In this document: positions 1-8,109 of the stretch, piece after piece
Layout of the letters: the number at the start of each line of letters is the position of its first letter
How positions within the stretch are numbered: position 1 is the first letter of the stretch
Assembly (NCBI RefSeq): GCF_014518425.1
Contig: NZ_JACVCU010000001.1
Location: 1,054,001 to 1,118,000, forward strand
Direction of reading: 5' to 3'
Length of the DNA stretch: 64,000 nucleotides
DNA from: Terrabacter sp. MAHUQ-38
GTDB lineage: Bacteria; Actinomycetota; Actinomycetes; Actinomycetales; Dermatophilaceae
Notes under the pieces: generated by a model
Database searches by the model: none
Told to the model about the DNA's origin: nothing
The model's input: only the letters and a program-made list of their open reading frames with translations
Made by a program: the position numbers and the translations under genes

Positions 1-309
1 GGCCGTCGTGAGGCCGGCCTCGCCGACGACGTACGCCGAACCGCCCGGCCGCTGGTCGGCGAGGAACTGCGCCGTCGCGAGCGCTGACGTCCAGATCGCG
101 TCCTCCGGCACGTCGATCCCGCTGCCCAGCAGGCGGGCTCGCAGGTCTCGAGGCGTGAAGATGGAGTTGTTCGTGAGGACGAGGAAACGCTTGCCGGATG
201 CCTTGAGCGCCTCGACGAAGTCGGCGGCGCCGGGGATCGCCTCCTCCTCGTGGACGAGGACGCCGTCCATGTCGGTGAGCCAGGTCTCGACGGGGCGGTG
301 GTGGGTCAT
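1..309 (-). CDS. HAD-IIA (NagD-like) phosphatase, 3' end beyond window
   Basis: The first 103 residues are visible, starting at the ATG at 309 on the minus strand; the rest lies outside the window. HAD motif I reads DMDGV near residues 13-17, and motif II with its following residues is LTNNS (about 45-49), the usual signature of the NagD / 4-nitrophenylphosphatase (HAD subclass IIA) branch. These are cytoplasmic sugar-phosphate or nucleotide phosphatases with a Mg2+-dependent Asp nucleophile. It lies 45 bases downstream of the ROK regulator on the same strand, so cotranscription is likely and a sugar phosphate substrate is plausible. The exact substrate cannot be read from this fragment. Confidence 0.85.
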   Translation of the reverse strand, partial: MTHHRPVETWLTDMDGVLVHEEEAIPGAADFVEALKASGKRFLVLTNNSIFTPRDLRARLLGSGIDVPEDAIWTSALATAQFLADQRPGGSAYVVGEAGLTTA

Positions 310-354
310 GGGGACATTCTGTCGGCTGAGCCCGCCGCTCGACGCTCAGAAAGC

Positions 355-1551
355 TCAGGACGCGGACTGCGCGATGGCGAGGTCGACCCGGTCGGCGGTG
401 AGGGCGTGCTGGATGACCATCGTCGCGGCGCCGATGACGCCGGCCTGGACCCCGGTCGTGGCCGGGACGATCTGGAGCACTCCCGTGGCGAGGGGGAGCG
501 AGCGGCCGTAGACGACCTCGCGCACGCCGGCGATGAGGCTCTCGCCCGCCTGCACGAGCGAGCCGCCGATGACGATGACCGAGGGGTTGAGCAGGCTGAC
601 GCACGTGGCGAGCACCTCGCCGATGGTGCGACCGGCCTGGCGCACGGCCAGTGCAGCCGGGATGTTGCCGCCACGGACGAGCTCGACGATGTCGGTGTTG
701 GACTCGGCGAGGATGTCGATCTGCTTGAGCGCCTTGGAGATCGCCGGACCGCTGGCCACGGCCTCGAGGCACCCGGTGTTGCCGCAGGAGCAGAGCACCT
801 CCGGTGCATGCGGCGCGGCGACGTGGCCGAGGTCGCCGGCTGCGCCGACGGCACCGCGGTGCAGCCGGCCGCCACTGATGATGCCCGCGCCGATACCGGT
901 GGCGACCTTGACGAAGAGGAGGTGCTCGACGTCGGGGTGGGCCATCGCGTGCTCGCCGAGGGCCATGATGTTGACGTCGTTGTCGACGAGGACCGGCACG
1001 TCGAAGTCGCGCCGGACGTGGGCCGGCACGTCGTAGCCGTCCCAGCCCGGCATGATCGGCGGGCGCATCGGCCGACCGCTCGAGTGCTCGACAGGGCCGG
1101 GCACGCCGATGCCGATGCCGATGAGGTCGCGCGGCTCGCGCCCGGCCTGATCGAGCAGGCGGTGGGTCGTCGCCACCAGCCAGTCGAGGACCACCTCCGG
1201 TCCGTCGGTGATGTCGAGGCGCTCGGCGATCTCGCTGAGCGGCCGACCGCTGAGGTCGGTGAGGGCGACCCGTCCGTGCGTGGCGCCGATGTCGGCCCCG
1301 ACGACGACCCGCGCCTCGGGGTTGAAGGCGAAGCGGACGGGCGGACGGCCGCCCGTGCTGGCGGCCTCTCCGCTCGGAGCGAGCAGCCCGGTCGCGAGCA
1401 GGGCGTCGACACGCGCGCCCACGGTCGACCGAGCCAGGCCGGTCAGCTTGGCGAGCTCGGCCCGCGTGCGCGGCGTCTCGTCGCGGAGCAGCTGCAGCAG
1501 CTCGCCCGCTCCACTCACGGCATACGCGGACGACGTCGACTCTGGGCGCAC
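355..1551 (-). CDS. ROK family transcriptional regulator
   Basis: 398 residues. An N-terminal winged helix-turn-helix (about 15-60; TRAELAKLTGLARSTV) precedes a ROK sugar-kinase fold. The phosphate-binding DIGAT motif is near residue 87 and the zinc motif CSCGNTGCLE near 253-262. ROK repressors of the NagC/Mlc/XylR type bind a sugar through the kinase-like domain and release DNA. It is divergent from the sugar ABC transporter at 1660, so it is the likely regulator of that operon. The chosen GTG start has its purine-rich stretch almost adjacent; a GTG at 1518 is an alternative. The inducer is unknown. Confidence 0.9.
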   Translation of the reverse strand: MRPESTSSAYAVSGAGELLQLLRDETPRTRAELAKLTGLARSTVGARVDALLATGLLAPSGEAASTGGRPPVRFAFNPEARVVVGADIGATHGRVALTDLSGRPLSEIAERLDITDGPEVVLDWLVATTHRLLDQAGREPRDLIGIGIGVPGPVEHSSGRPMRPPIMPGWDGYDVPAHVRRDFDVPVLVDNDVNIMALGEHAMAHPDVEHLLFVKVATGIGAGIISGGRLHRGAVGAAGDLGHVAAPHAPEVLCSCGNTGCLEAVASGPAISKALKQIDILAESNTDIVELVRGGNIPAALAVRQAGRTIGEVLATCVSLLNPSVIVIGGSLVQAGESLIAGVREVVYGRSLPLATGVLQIVPATTGVQAGVIGAATMVIQHALTADRVDLAIAQSAS

Positions 1552-1659
1552 CCTTCAAGTCAAGCACACGCGGCTTCCACCTGCCATTCAGTCGGCTTTT
1601 TCGTGTCGGCACAAAACTTTTGCTTGACGCACCGACAAAAGTGGGACACGGTGTGACGC
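1552..1659. promoter_or_regulatory. Divergent promoter region with ROK operator candidates
   Basis: This short divergent region is AT-richer than its surroundings. It holds the perfect 11-base palindrome CAAAACTTTTG (1612-1622), flanked by inverted GTGTCGG (left) and CCGACAAAAG (right) segments. A TTGACG hexamer at 1624-1629 could be a -35 for the ABC operon. Seen: the symmetry and position. Inferred: that this is the operator of the ROK protein encoded just to the left. Confidence 0.5.
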
Positions 1660-3189
1660 ATGGAATCTCGACGGCGAGATGCGGCCGACCTCCCGCTTCT
1701 GCGAATGACCAACGTGGTCAAGCGTTTTCCGGGGGTCGTTGCCCTGGGTGGCGTGGACCTCGACGTCCTGCCCGGTGAGGTGCACTGCCTGCTCGGCCAG
1801 AACGGTGCCGGCAAGAGCACGCTCATCAAGGTGCTCGCCGGCGTCCACGAGGCCGACGAAGGCACCATCGAGTGGTCGGGGGAGGAGGTCACGCTCCACC
1901 ACCCGCAGGCCGCCATGGACCTCGGCGTCGCGACGATGTACCAGGAGCTCGACCTCGTCGAGGGCCTCACCGTCGCCGAGAACATCTTCCTCGGCCACGA
2001 GCCCACCCGGTTCGGCCTCTCGCAGCGCACCGCGGCCCGCAGGTCGGCCGCTGCCCTCCTGGGCCGGCTCGGCCACCCCGAGATCTCGCCGTCCGTCGAG
2101 GTCGGCACCCTCTCGGCCGCCTCGTGCCAGATCGTCAGCATGGCGCGAGCCCTGTCGCGCGACGCCCGCCTCATCATCATGGACGAGCCCTCCGCCGTGC
2201 TCGACGCCGGCGAGGTCGACCAGCTCTTCCGCGTCATCCGCGAGGTCACCGCCCAGGGCGTGGCCGTCGTCTACATCTCTCACCGCCTGGAAGAGATCCG
2301 CGAGATCGGCGACCGCGTCACCGTGCTCAAGGACGGCCGGACCGTCGCCACCGGGCTCGACGCCAAGACGACGCCGACGCAGGACCTCATCCGCCTCATG
2401 ACCGGCCGCTCCATCGAGTACGTGTTCCCGCCCAAGCCCGAGGTCGCCACCGACGCCGAGCCCGTGCTCCGCGTCGAGGGCCTCGCCCGCACGGGCGAGT
2501 TCGATGCCGTGTCGTTCGACGTGCGGCCCGGCGAGGTGGTCGGGCTCGCCGGTCTCGTCGGCTCGGGCCGCTCCGAGATCGTCGAGACGATCTTCGGCGC
2601 CCGGCGGGCCACGACCGGCACCGTCCGAGTCGGCGGCAAGACCGTGCGACCGGGCTCCGTCGCGGCCGCCGTCGCCGCCGGCATCGGCCTGTGCCCCGAG
2701 GAGCGCAAGAGCCAGGCCCTCGTCCTCGGCGCCTCGCTCGCCTCCAACATCACGCTCGCGACCCTCCCGCGCTTCTCCCGCGGAGGGCTCCTCGACGGCT
2801 CCGCCGAGGTCGAGGCCGCCGAGGAGCTCCTCGAGTCGCTCGACGTCCGTCCGCGCGGAGTCCACCGCGAGTCCCGCACGCTCTCCGGCGGCAACCAGCA
2901 GAAGGTCGTCCTCGCCCGCTGGCTGCTCCGCGGTTGCAAGGTGCTGCTCCTCGACGAGCCCACCCGCGGCGTCGACGTGGGTGCACGCTCCGAGATCTAC
3001 GCCCTCATCCGCCGCCTCACCGACGAGGGCGTCGCCGTCGTCGTCGTCTCGAGCGAGATCCCCGAGGTCCTCGGGCTCGCCAACCGGGTGCTGGTCCTCG
3101 CCGACCGCACCGTCCGCCACGAGGGCCCGGCCGACGAGCTCGACGAGCACGCCGTCCTCGACATCATCCTGAAGGGAGACGCGGCATGA
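1660..3189 (+). CDS. Sugar ABC transporter ATP-binding protein (RbsA/MglA type)
   Basis: 509 residues with two tandem ABC domains, as in the ribose/galactose/xylose importer family. The first has Walker A GQNGAGKS (46-53), a degenerate signature (LSAAS) and Walker B LIIMDEP. The second has the reduced P-loop GLVGSGRSE, a good LSGGNQQ signature and VLLLDEPTRGVD. Weak first-domain signature and second-domain P-loop motifs are usual in this family. The ATG at 1660 has no clear ribosome site, so it may be leaderless; an internal ATG at 1705 is less likely. It overlaps the permease by 4 bases (ATGA) and powers import of an unidentified sugar or polyol. Confidence 0.95.
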   Translation: MESRRRDAADLPLLRMTNVVKRFPGVVALGGVDLDVLPGEVHCLLGQNGAGKSTLIKVLAGVHEADEGTIEWSGEEVTLHHPQAAMDLGVATMYQELDLVEGLTVAENIFLGHEPTRFGLSQRTAARRSAAALLGRLGHPEISPSVEVGTLSAASCQIVSMARALSRDARLIIMDEPSAVLDAGEVDQLFRVIREVTAQGVAVVYISHRLEEIREIGDRVTVLKDGRTVATGLDAKTTPTQDLIRLMTGRSIEYVFPPKPEVATDAEPVLRVEGLARTGEFDAVSFDVRPGEVVGLAGLVGSGRSEIVETIFGARRATTGTVRVGGKTVRPGSVAAAVAAGIGLCPEERKSQALVLGASLASNITLATLPRFSRGGLLDGSAEVEAAEELLESLDVRPRGVHRESRTLSGGNQQKVVLARWLLRGCKVLLLDEPTRGVDVGARSEIYALIRRLTDEGVAVVVVSSEIPEVLGLANRVLVLADRTVRHEGPADELDEHAVLDIILKGDAA

Positions 3190-4289
3190 GCGCCGACGTC
3201 ACGAAGGCCGAGCACACACCGGGCGAGCCCGTCGCCGGGGTAGCTGAGGGGGCCCCGGCGACTCCGTCCGCGGCGCACGCGGGCGGACCTCCAGTCGGGG
3301 GAGTCGCGGCCGCCCGCCAGGGAGGCCTCGCCGGGTTCCTGAGCAGTCCGGCCGGACGCAGCGCCGGGCTCGTCATCGCGCTCGTGCTGCTCGTCGTCGT
3401 CGGCATCGTCACCGCCGGTGACCGGTTCGCCAGCCCCGACAACGCGCTGACGATCCTGCGCCTCGGCGCGACGATCGGCGTCGTCAGCGTCGGCATGACC
3501 TTCGTCATCTCCGGCGGCGGCATCGACCTGTCGGTCGGCGCGATCGTCGCCCTGTCGTCGGTCTGGGCCACGACCGTCGCGACCCAGACGATGGCCGCGA
3601 ACTACCACTGGGTCGTCATGGTCTTCGCCGCGGTCGCAGTCGGCGCCGCCTGCGGACTCGTCAACGGCGTCCTCGTGGCCTACGGCCGGATAGCACCGTT
3701 CATCGTCACCCTCGCGATGCTAGCCGCCGCCCGCGGGCTCGCCGAGCTCATCGCCAAGCGCCGGACGCAGATCGTCCGCGAGCGCGGCTTCATCGACTTC
3801 TTCGGCGGCAGCGTCCTCGGCATCCCCGTCCTCGTCATCATGTTCGCCGTCGTCGCGGCCATCGGCTGGGTCCTGCTGAACCGCACGACGTTCGGCCGGC
3901 GCACGCTCGCGATCGGCGGCAACCCCGAGGCGGCACGGCTCGCCGGCATCCGCGTCCAGCGCCAGACCATGTACCTCTACATCCTGCTCGGCATCGCCTG
4001 CGGCATCGCGGCCGTCATGATCATGGCCCGCACGACGACCGGCACCTCGACCCACGGCCAGCTCTACGAGCTCGACGCCATCGCCGCGGTCGTCATCGGC
4101 GGCACGCTCCTCTCGGGTGGGCGCGGCACGGTCGTCGGCACCGTCCTCGGTGTCCTCATCTTCACGACGCTGAGCAACGTCTTCACCCTCAACAACCTCG
4201 ACACGTCGACGCAGGCGGTGGCGAAGGGGGCGATCATCGTCGCCGCCGTCCTGCTCCAGCAGCGCGTCTCCCGCACCAGGTCGACCTAG
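3186..4289 (+). CDS. Sugar ABC transporter permease (RbsC type)
   Basis: 367 residues. A cytoplasmic N-terminal stretch rich in Ala, Gly and Pro (about 1-55) is followed by about 8-10 hydrophobic segments. The family signatures TFVISGGGIDLSVGA and GRRTLAIGGNPEAARLAGI (the cytoplasmic loop that contacts the ATPase) are clear. The start codon overlaps the ATPase stop as ATGA, indicating translational coupling. It forms the membrane pore of the importer with the products of the flanking ATPase and binding-protein genes. The N-terminal extension is longer than in E. coli RbsC. Confidence 0.95.
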   Translation: MSADVTKAEHTPGEPVAGVAEGAPATPSAAHAGGPPVGGVAAARQGGLAGFLSSPAGRSAGLVIALVLLVVVGIVTAGDRFASPDNALTILRLGATIGVVSVGMTFVISGGGIDLSVGAIVALSSVWATTVATQTMAANYHWVVMVFAAVAVGAACGLVNGVLVAYGRIAPFIVTLAMLAAARGLAELIAKRRTQIVRERGFIDFFGGSVLGIPVLVIMFAVVAAIGWVLLNRTTFGRRTLAIGGNPEAARLAGIRVQRQTMYLYILLGIACGIAAVMIMARTTTGTSTHGQLYELDAIAAVVIGGTLLSGGRGTVVGTVLGVLIFTTLSNVFTLNNLDTSTQAVAKGAIIVAAVLLQQRVSRTRST

Positions 4290-4388
4290 CCGCGCACCGG
4301 TCGACGGCGACACCAGCACCAGACCGCAGCACGACACAGCAGCACCACTCACCGCACCACCCCTCGTTTCGCTCACCTAGGAGTCAGC

Positions 4389-5450
4389 GTGTCCGCATCC
4401 CTTCCCCGCACGACCAAGCGCGTCGCCGTCCTGGCGATCACCATGAGCACGGCACTCGTCGCCGCCGGCTGCACGAGCAACGACCCGGTCACGACTCCCG
4501 CCGCCTCGACCCAGCAGGCAGGCGGCAACGCCGCGAGCGACAACGACGCCCCGGGCGACAAGGTCGTCATCGGCTTCTCGGGCCCGGCCGCCGACCACGG
4601 CTGGCTCGGCGCCATCAACAGCGCCGCCCAGGCGGAGGCCAAGAAGTTCAGCGACGTCGAGCTCAAGGTCGCCGAGGGCACCAACGACGCCAGCCTTCAG
4701 ATCAGCCAGATCGAGACCTTCATCAACGACAAGGTGGACGCCATCGTGCTGCTGCCGACCGACGGCGCCGCCCTCACCGAGGTCGCGACGAAGGCCATGA
4801 ATGCCGGCATCCCCGTCATCAATGTCGACCGTGAGTTCTCCAGCCCGTTCGCCGCGCGCGCCACGATCCTCGGCGACAACTACGGCATGGGCGTCTCCGC
4901 CGGCACGTACGCCTGCAAGGTCGTCAAGGACAAGAACCTCACCAACCCGGTCATCACCGAGATCGCCGGCATCGACGCCCTCCCGCTGACGCAGGACCGC
5001 AGCAAGGGCTTCGCCGACGCCCTCAAGGCGTGCGACCAGACCGTCGACAACCGCGTCGCCGCCGAGTTCACCGTCGAGTCCGGCAACCGCCAGGCCGCCA
5101 ACCTGCTGCAGGCCGCGACGAAGATCGACATCCTGTGGAACCACGACGACGACCAGGGTGTCGGCGTCATGGCGGCCCTGGACCAGGCGGGCCGCCACGA
5201 GATGGCCTTCATCGGTGGCGCCGGCTCGGCCAACGCGATGCGCTGGATCCAGGAGGGCAAGATGGCGGCCACCGTCCTCTACCCGCCGACCCAGGCGGCT
5301 GACGGCATCAAGCTGGCCCGCCTCATCGCCCAGGACAAGGGCATCAGCGACCTCGTCCAGGTCGAGGTGCCGCGACGCATCGTCCTCAACGCCCCCGTGG
5401 TCACCAAGGAGAACGTCGCCGAGTACCTCCCTCTCGGGTTCGAGTCCTGA
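4389..5450 (+). CDS. Sugar ABC transporter substrate-binding lipoprotein
   Basis: 353 residues starting at a GTG with AGGAG 5-10 bases upstream (4379-4383). The signal peptide ends in a lipobox VAAGC with Cys28 as the lipidation site, followed by a Thr/Ala/Asn-rich linker. The rest matches the periplasmic binding protein type 1 fold of RbsB-like proteins (VVIGFSGPAADHGWLGAI, then DAIVLLPTDGAALT). It should capture a sugar or cyclitol outside the membrane. It is last in the ATPase-permease-binding protein order and is followed by a strong hairpin. The ligand cannot be assigned. Confidence 0.93.
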   Translation: MSASLPRTTKRVAVLAITMSTALVAAGCTSNDPVTTPAASTQQAGGNAASDNDAPGDKVVIGFSGPAADHGWLGAINSAAQAEAKKFSDVELKVAEGTNDASLQISQIETFINDKVDAIVLLPTDGAALTEVATKAMNAGIPVINVDREFSSPFAARATILGDNYGMGVSAGTYACKVVKDKNLTNPVITEIAGIDALPLTQDRSKGFADALKACDQTVDNRVAAEFTVESGNRQAANLLQAATKIDILWNHDDDQGVGVMAALDQAGRHEMAFIGGAGSANAMRWIQEGKMAATVLYPPTQAADGIKLARLIAQDKGISDLVQVEVPRRIVLNAPVVTKENVAEYLPLGFES

Positions 5451-5452
5451 CC

Positions 5453-5489
5453 GGTCGGCGCCCGTGCCCAGGGGACGCGGGCGCCGACC
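5453..5489 (+). terminator. GC-rich hairpin after ABC operon
   Basis: A perfect 12-base stem (GGTCGGCGCCCG at 5453-5464 with CGGGCGCCGACC at 5478-5489) and a 13-base loop lies directly after the binding-protein stop. There is no T tract, as is common in high-GC actinobacteria, so termination may be partial. Confidence 0.7.
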
Positions 5490-5565
5490 CCCAGTGACCG
5501 CCAAGACCGACGAGACCGACGAGACCGCCAGCCGCACCACCACCACGTTCGGATGTGAGGACGTC

Positions 5566-6798
5566 ATGACGACACCCAGCAAGCCCACCCTCGGGGTCGG
5601 GATGATCGGCTACGCCTTCATGGGGCGAGCCCATTCCCAGGCCTGGCGCAACGCCCGCAGCTACTTCGACGTGCCGGCGACGCCGGACCTCGTCGCGGTC
5701 GCCGGGCGCAACGAGGCTGCGGCCCGCGACACCGCGGACCGGTTCGGCTGGGCCGAGGTGGAGACGGACTGGCGCCGGCTTCTCGAGCGTGACGACATCG
5801 ACATCATCGACATCTGCACGCCGGGCGACACCCACGCCGAGATCGCCGTCGCGGCGCTCGAGGCGGGCAAGCACGTCCTCTGCGAGAAGCCGCTCGCCAA
5901 CTCCGTCGAGGAGGCCGAGACCATGGTGCGGGCCGCCGAGCGCGCCGGGGAGCGGGGCATCCGCTCGATGGTCGGCTTCACCTACCGCCGCGTCCCGGCC
6001 ATCGCGTACGCGCGACAGCTGGTCGCCGAGGGACGGCTAGGGCGCATCCTCCACGTGCGCGGGGCCTACCTGCAGGACTGGCTCGTCGACCCGGAGTCGC
6101 CGCTGACGTGGCGCCTGCAGAAGGAGCGGGCCGGCTCGGGTGCGCTGGGCGACATCGGTGCCCACATCGTCGACCTGGCCCAGTTCGTCACCGGTGAGAC
6201 CCTCACGGGCGTCTCGGCCCTCACCGAGACGTTCGTGCGCGAGCGTCCCGTCGCCGATCCCGCGACGCTCGGCACCGGTGGCATCAGTGCCACAGCCGCA
6301 CGCAACGGCGCCAGCAAGACGGGCGCCGTCACCGTCGACGACGCCGCCGTCCTCGTGTCGCGGCTGAGCGGCGGCGCCCTCGCGACCTTCGAGGCGACCC
6401 GCTTCGCCCACGGTCGCAAGAACGCGATCCGCCTGGAGATCAACGGGACCGACGGGTCGCTCGCCTTCGAGTTCGAGGACATGAACGTCCTGCACGTCTT
6501 CGACGGCACCGCGCCGAGCCGTGACGCCGGGTTCACGCGGGTGCTCGTCACCGAGTCCGCCCACCCCTACGTGGCGGCCTGGTGGCCGCCCGGCCACGTC
6601 CTGGGCTACGAGCACGGCTTCACCCACCAGGCGGTCGACCTGCTGACCGCCATCGCCGAGGGCATCGACCCCCGGCCCACCTTCTCCGACGGGCTCCAGG
6701 TGCAGCGGATCCTGTCGGCCGTCGAGACGAGCGCGGAGCGGGAGGGGTCCTGGACCCCGATCGACGGGGCCCGCGCGGCGTCCTCGGCACTGTCCTGA
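5566..6798 (+). CDS. Gfo/Idh/MocA family oxidoreductase
   Basis: 410 residues. The N-terminal Rossmann fold shows GMIGYAFMGRAHSQA (about 12-26), and the family motif EKP lies at 107-109 (CEKPLAN). The C-terminal alpha/beta domain includes GDIGAHIVDLAQF, where the His is a usual catalytic residue. Enzymes of this family oxidise or reduce a sugar or inositol hydroxyl with NAD(P). With a sugar importer upstream and a TIM-barrel isomerase downstream, oxidation of the imported sugar or cyclitol (for example to a 3-keto or inosose product) is a reasonable inference. The ATG at 5566 gives the usual family N-terminus. Confidence 0.92.
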   Translation: MTTPSKPTLGVGMIGYAFMGRAHSQAWRNARSYFDVPATPDLVAVAGRNEAAARDTADRFGWAEVETDWRRLLERDDIDIIDICTPGDTHAEIAVAALEAGKHVLCEKPLANSVEEAETMVRAAERAGERGIRSMVGFTYRRVPAIAYARQLVAEGRLGRILHVRGAYLQDWLVDPESPLTWRLQKERAGSGALGDIGAHIVDLAQFVTGETLTGVSALTETFVRERPVADPATLGTGGISATAARNGASKTGAVTVDDAAVLVSRLSGGALATFEATRFAHGRKNAIRLEINGTDGSLAFEFEDMNVLHVFDGTAPSRDAGFTRVLVTESAHPYVAAWWPPGHVLGYEHGFTHQAVDLLTAIAEGIDPRPTFSDGLQVQRILSAVETSAEREGSWTPIDGARAASSALS

Positions 6799-6892
6799 CC
6801 GCGCGGAGGAAATCCGACCTCGCTTGTCCTGAAAGGAGATTCGGCTCCACCCGCACGTCCAGTCTCTGTCACCCCTGAAGGAGCAAGCCCTC

Positions 6893-8008
6893 ATGCACCA
6901 CGACAACGACGTCAACCCGCTCAAGCTGGCGAAGGGTCTCGGCCTCAACCGTCGGCAGTTCATGGCCGCCACCACGGGCATGGCCGCTGCCGCCGCCGTG
7001 ACCGTCGCCGGCGCCGGGACCGCCCTCGCCTCGACCGCCAGCGGAGTGGTCGTGCCGCCCGGCAAGCGCGGCATCATCCTCTACACCGTCCGTGACGCCA
7101 TCTCGCGCGACCCGTCCACCAGCCCGTACGCGTCGGGCTTCAAGGCGGTCTTCGAGGAGCTCGGGCGCATCGGCTACAAGCAGGTGGAGTTCGCCGGCTA
7201 CGGCCAGAGCGCGAACGCCCCCGGAGGCAACGTCAACAGCGTCGACGGCGCCCGCCTGCTGCGCACGTGGCTCGACGACAACGGGCTCGAGGCCGAGGGC
7301 AACCACGGCTCGATCCCGTCGACCATCACGGACGCCACGCTCGCGTCGTTCGACGCAGCCTGCGAGGTCGCCAACATCCTCGGCATGCAGCACATCGGCA
7401 CGGGCAGCGACCCGACGAACAGTGCCTACGTCGCGGACTGGGCCGCGGCTGCCGAGCGCTGGAACATCCTCGGCGCGCGAGCTGCCTCCCACGGCCTCAA
7501 GCTCTACACGCACAACCACGACATCGCGTACAGCTTCCTTCTCGACAGCGGCCCGCTGGACGACCTGGGTCGACCGACCCGCTCGTCCGGCATCCGCCGT
7601 CTCGAGTACTTCCTGGCCAACACCGACCCGGAGTACGTCTACCTCGAGATGGACATCTTCTGGGCGCACGTCGCGAAGTTCAAGCACACGGCATACACGG
7701 CTCCCGACGGCACGGCGGTCAGCTCGATCTTCAACCCGCTCGGAGTCGTCCAGGCCCAGCCGATCCGGTTCCCGCTCTTCCACGCGAAGGACGGCGACTA
7801 CCAGCCGGAGACGCCGAACGGCTACGCGATGGTGCCCTTCGGCACGGGCGACATCGACTACACGACGTTCCTCAGCAAGACCGGCGCGAGGGGCTACCAC
7901 AACCCGATGTACGAGCAGGACAACGCTCCCGGTGGCGCGGCGAACCCGGGCCAGTCGCTGGAGTTCGCGCGGACGAGCTACGCCAACCTGGCTGCCCTGC
8001 GCGCCTGA
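6893..8008 (+). CDS. Tat-exported sugar phosphate isomerase/epimerase (TIM barrel)
   Basis: 371 residues with a twin-arginine signal: NRRQFMAAT at 19-27, a hydrophobic Ala-rich core, and likely cleavage after TALA near residue 47. The mature part is an AP-endonuclease-2 / xylose isomerase-like TIM barrel (IILYTVRDA, QVEFAGYG, EGNHGSIPS, HNHDIAYSF, LEMDIFWAH) with probable metal-binding His, Glu and Asp. Tat export implies cytoplasmic folding, perhaps with bound metal, before secretion. AAGGAG precedes the ATG. Extracellular homologues occur beside Gfo/Idh/MocA enzymes and may act on keto-sugars or keto-glycosides; that role here is inference. Confidence 0.88.
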   Translation: MHHDNDVNPLKLAKGLGLNRRQFMAATTGMAAAAAVTVAGAGTALASTASGVVVPPGKRGIILYTVRDAISRDPSTSPYASGFKAVFEELGRIGYKQVEFAGYGQSANAPGGNVNSVDGARLLRTWLDDNGLEAEGNHGSIPSTITDATLASFDAACEVANILGMQHIGTGSDPTNSAYVADWAAAAERWNILGARAASHGLKLYTHNHDIAYSFLLDSGPLDDLGRPTRSSGIRRLEYFLANTDPEYVYLEMDIFWAHVAKFKHTAYTAPDGTAVSSIFNPLGVVQAQPIRFPLFHAKDGDYQPETPNGYAMVPFGTGDIDYTTFLSKTGARGYHNPMYEQDNAPGGAANPGQSLEFARTSYANLAALRA

Positions 8009-8023
8009 CCCGAAGAAAAGTCA

Positions 8024-8077
8024 CCGGCCCCCGGGGAGCGCATGTGCCGTTGCAGCGGCGCGCTCCCCGGGGACCGG
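8024..8077 (+). terminator. Strong long-stem hairpin
   Basis: A 13-base perfect stem (CCCCGGGGAGCGC pairing with GCGCTCCCCGGGG) is extended by a mismatch and four more pairs. It sits between the isomerase stop and the next start. It is a likely rho-independent-style terminator without a U tract, or an RNA-stability element. Confidence 0.7.
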
Positions 8078-8109
8078 CTTCGCCCGTCTCTGTCAAGAAG
8101 GACGTACCG

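Noticed and set aside
250-1656. Long plus-strand open frame across the ROK gene
   Set aside because: Its residues are Asp/Gly/Val/Arg-rich with no motif, whereas the minus strand codes a full ROK protein with HTH and zinc motif. It is an antisense shadow of high-GC codon use.
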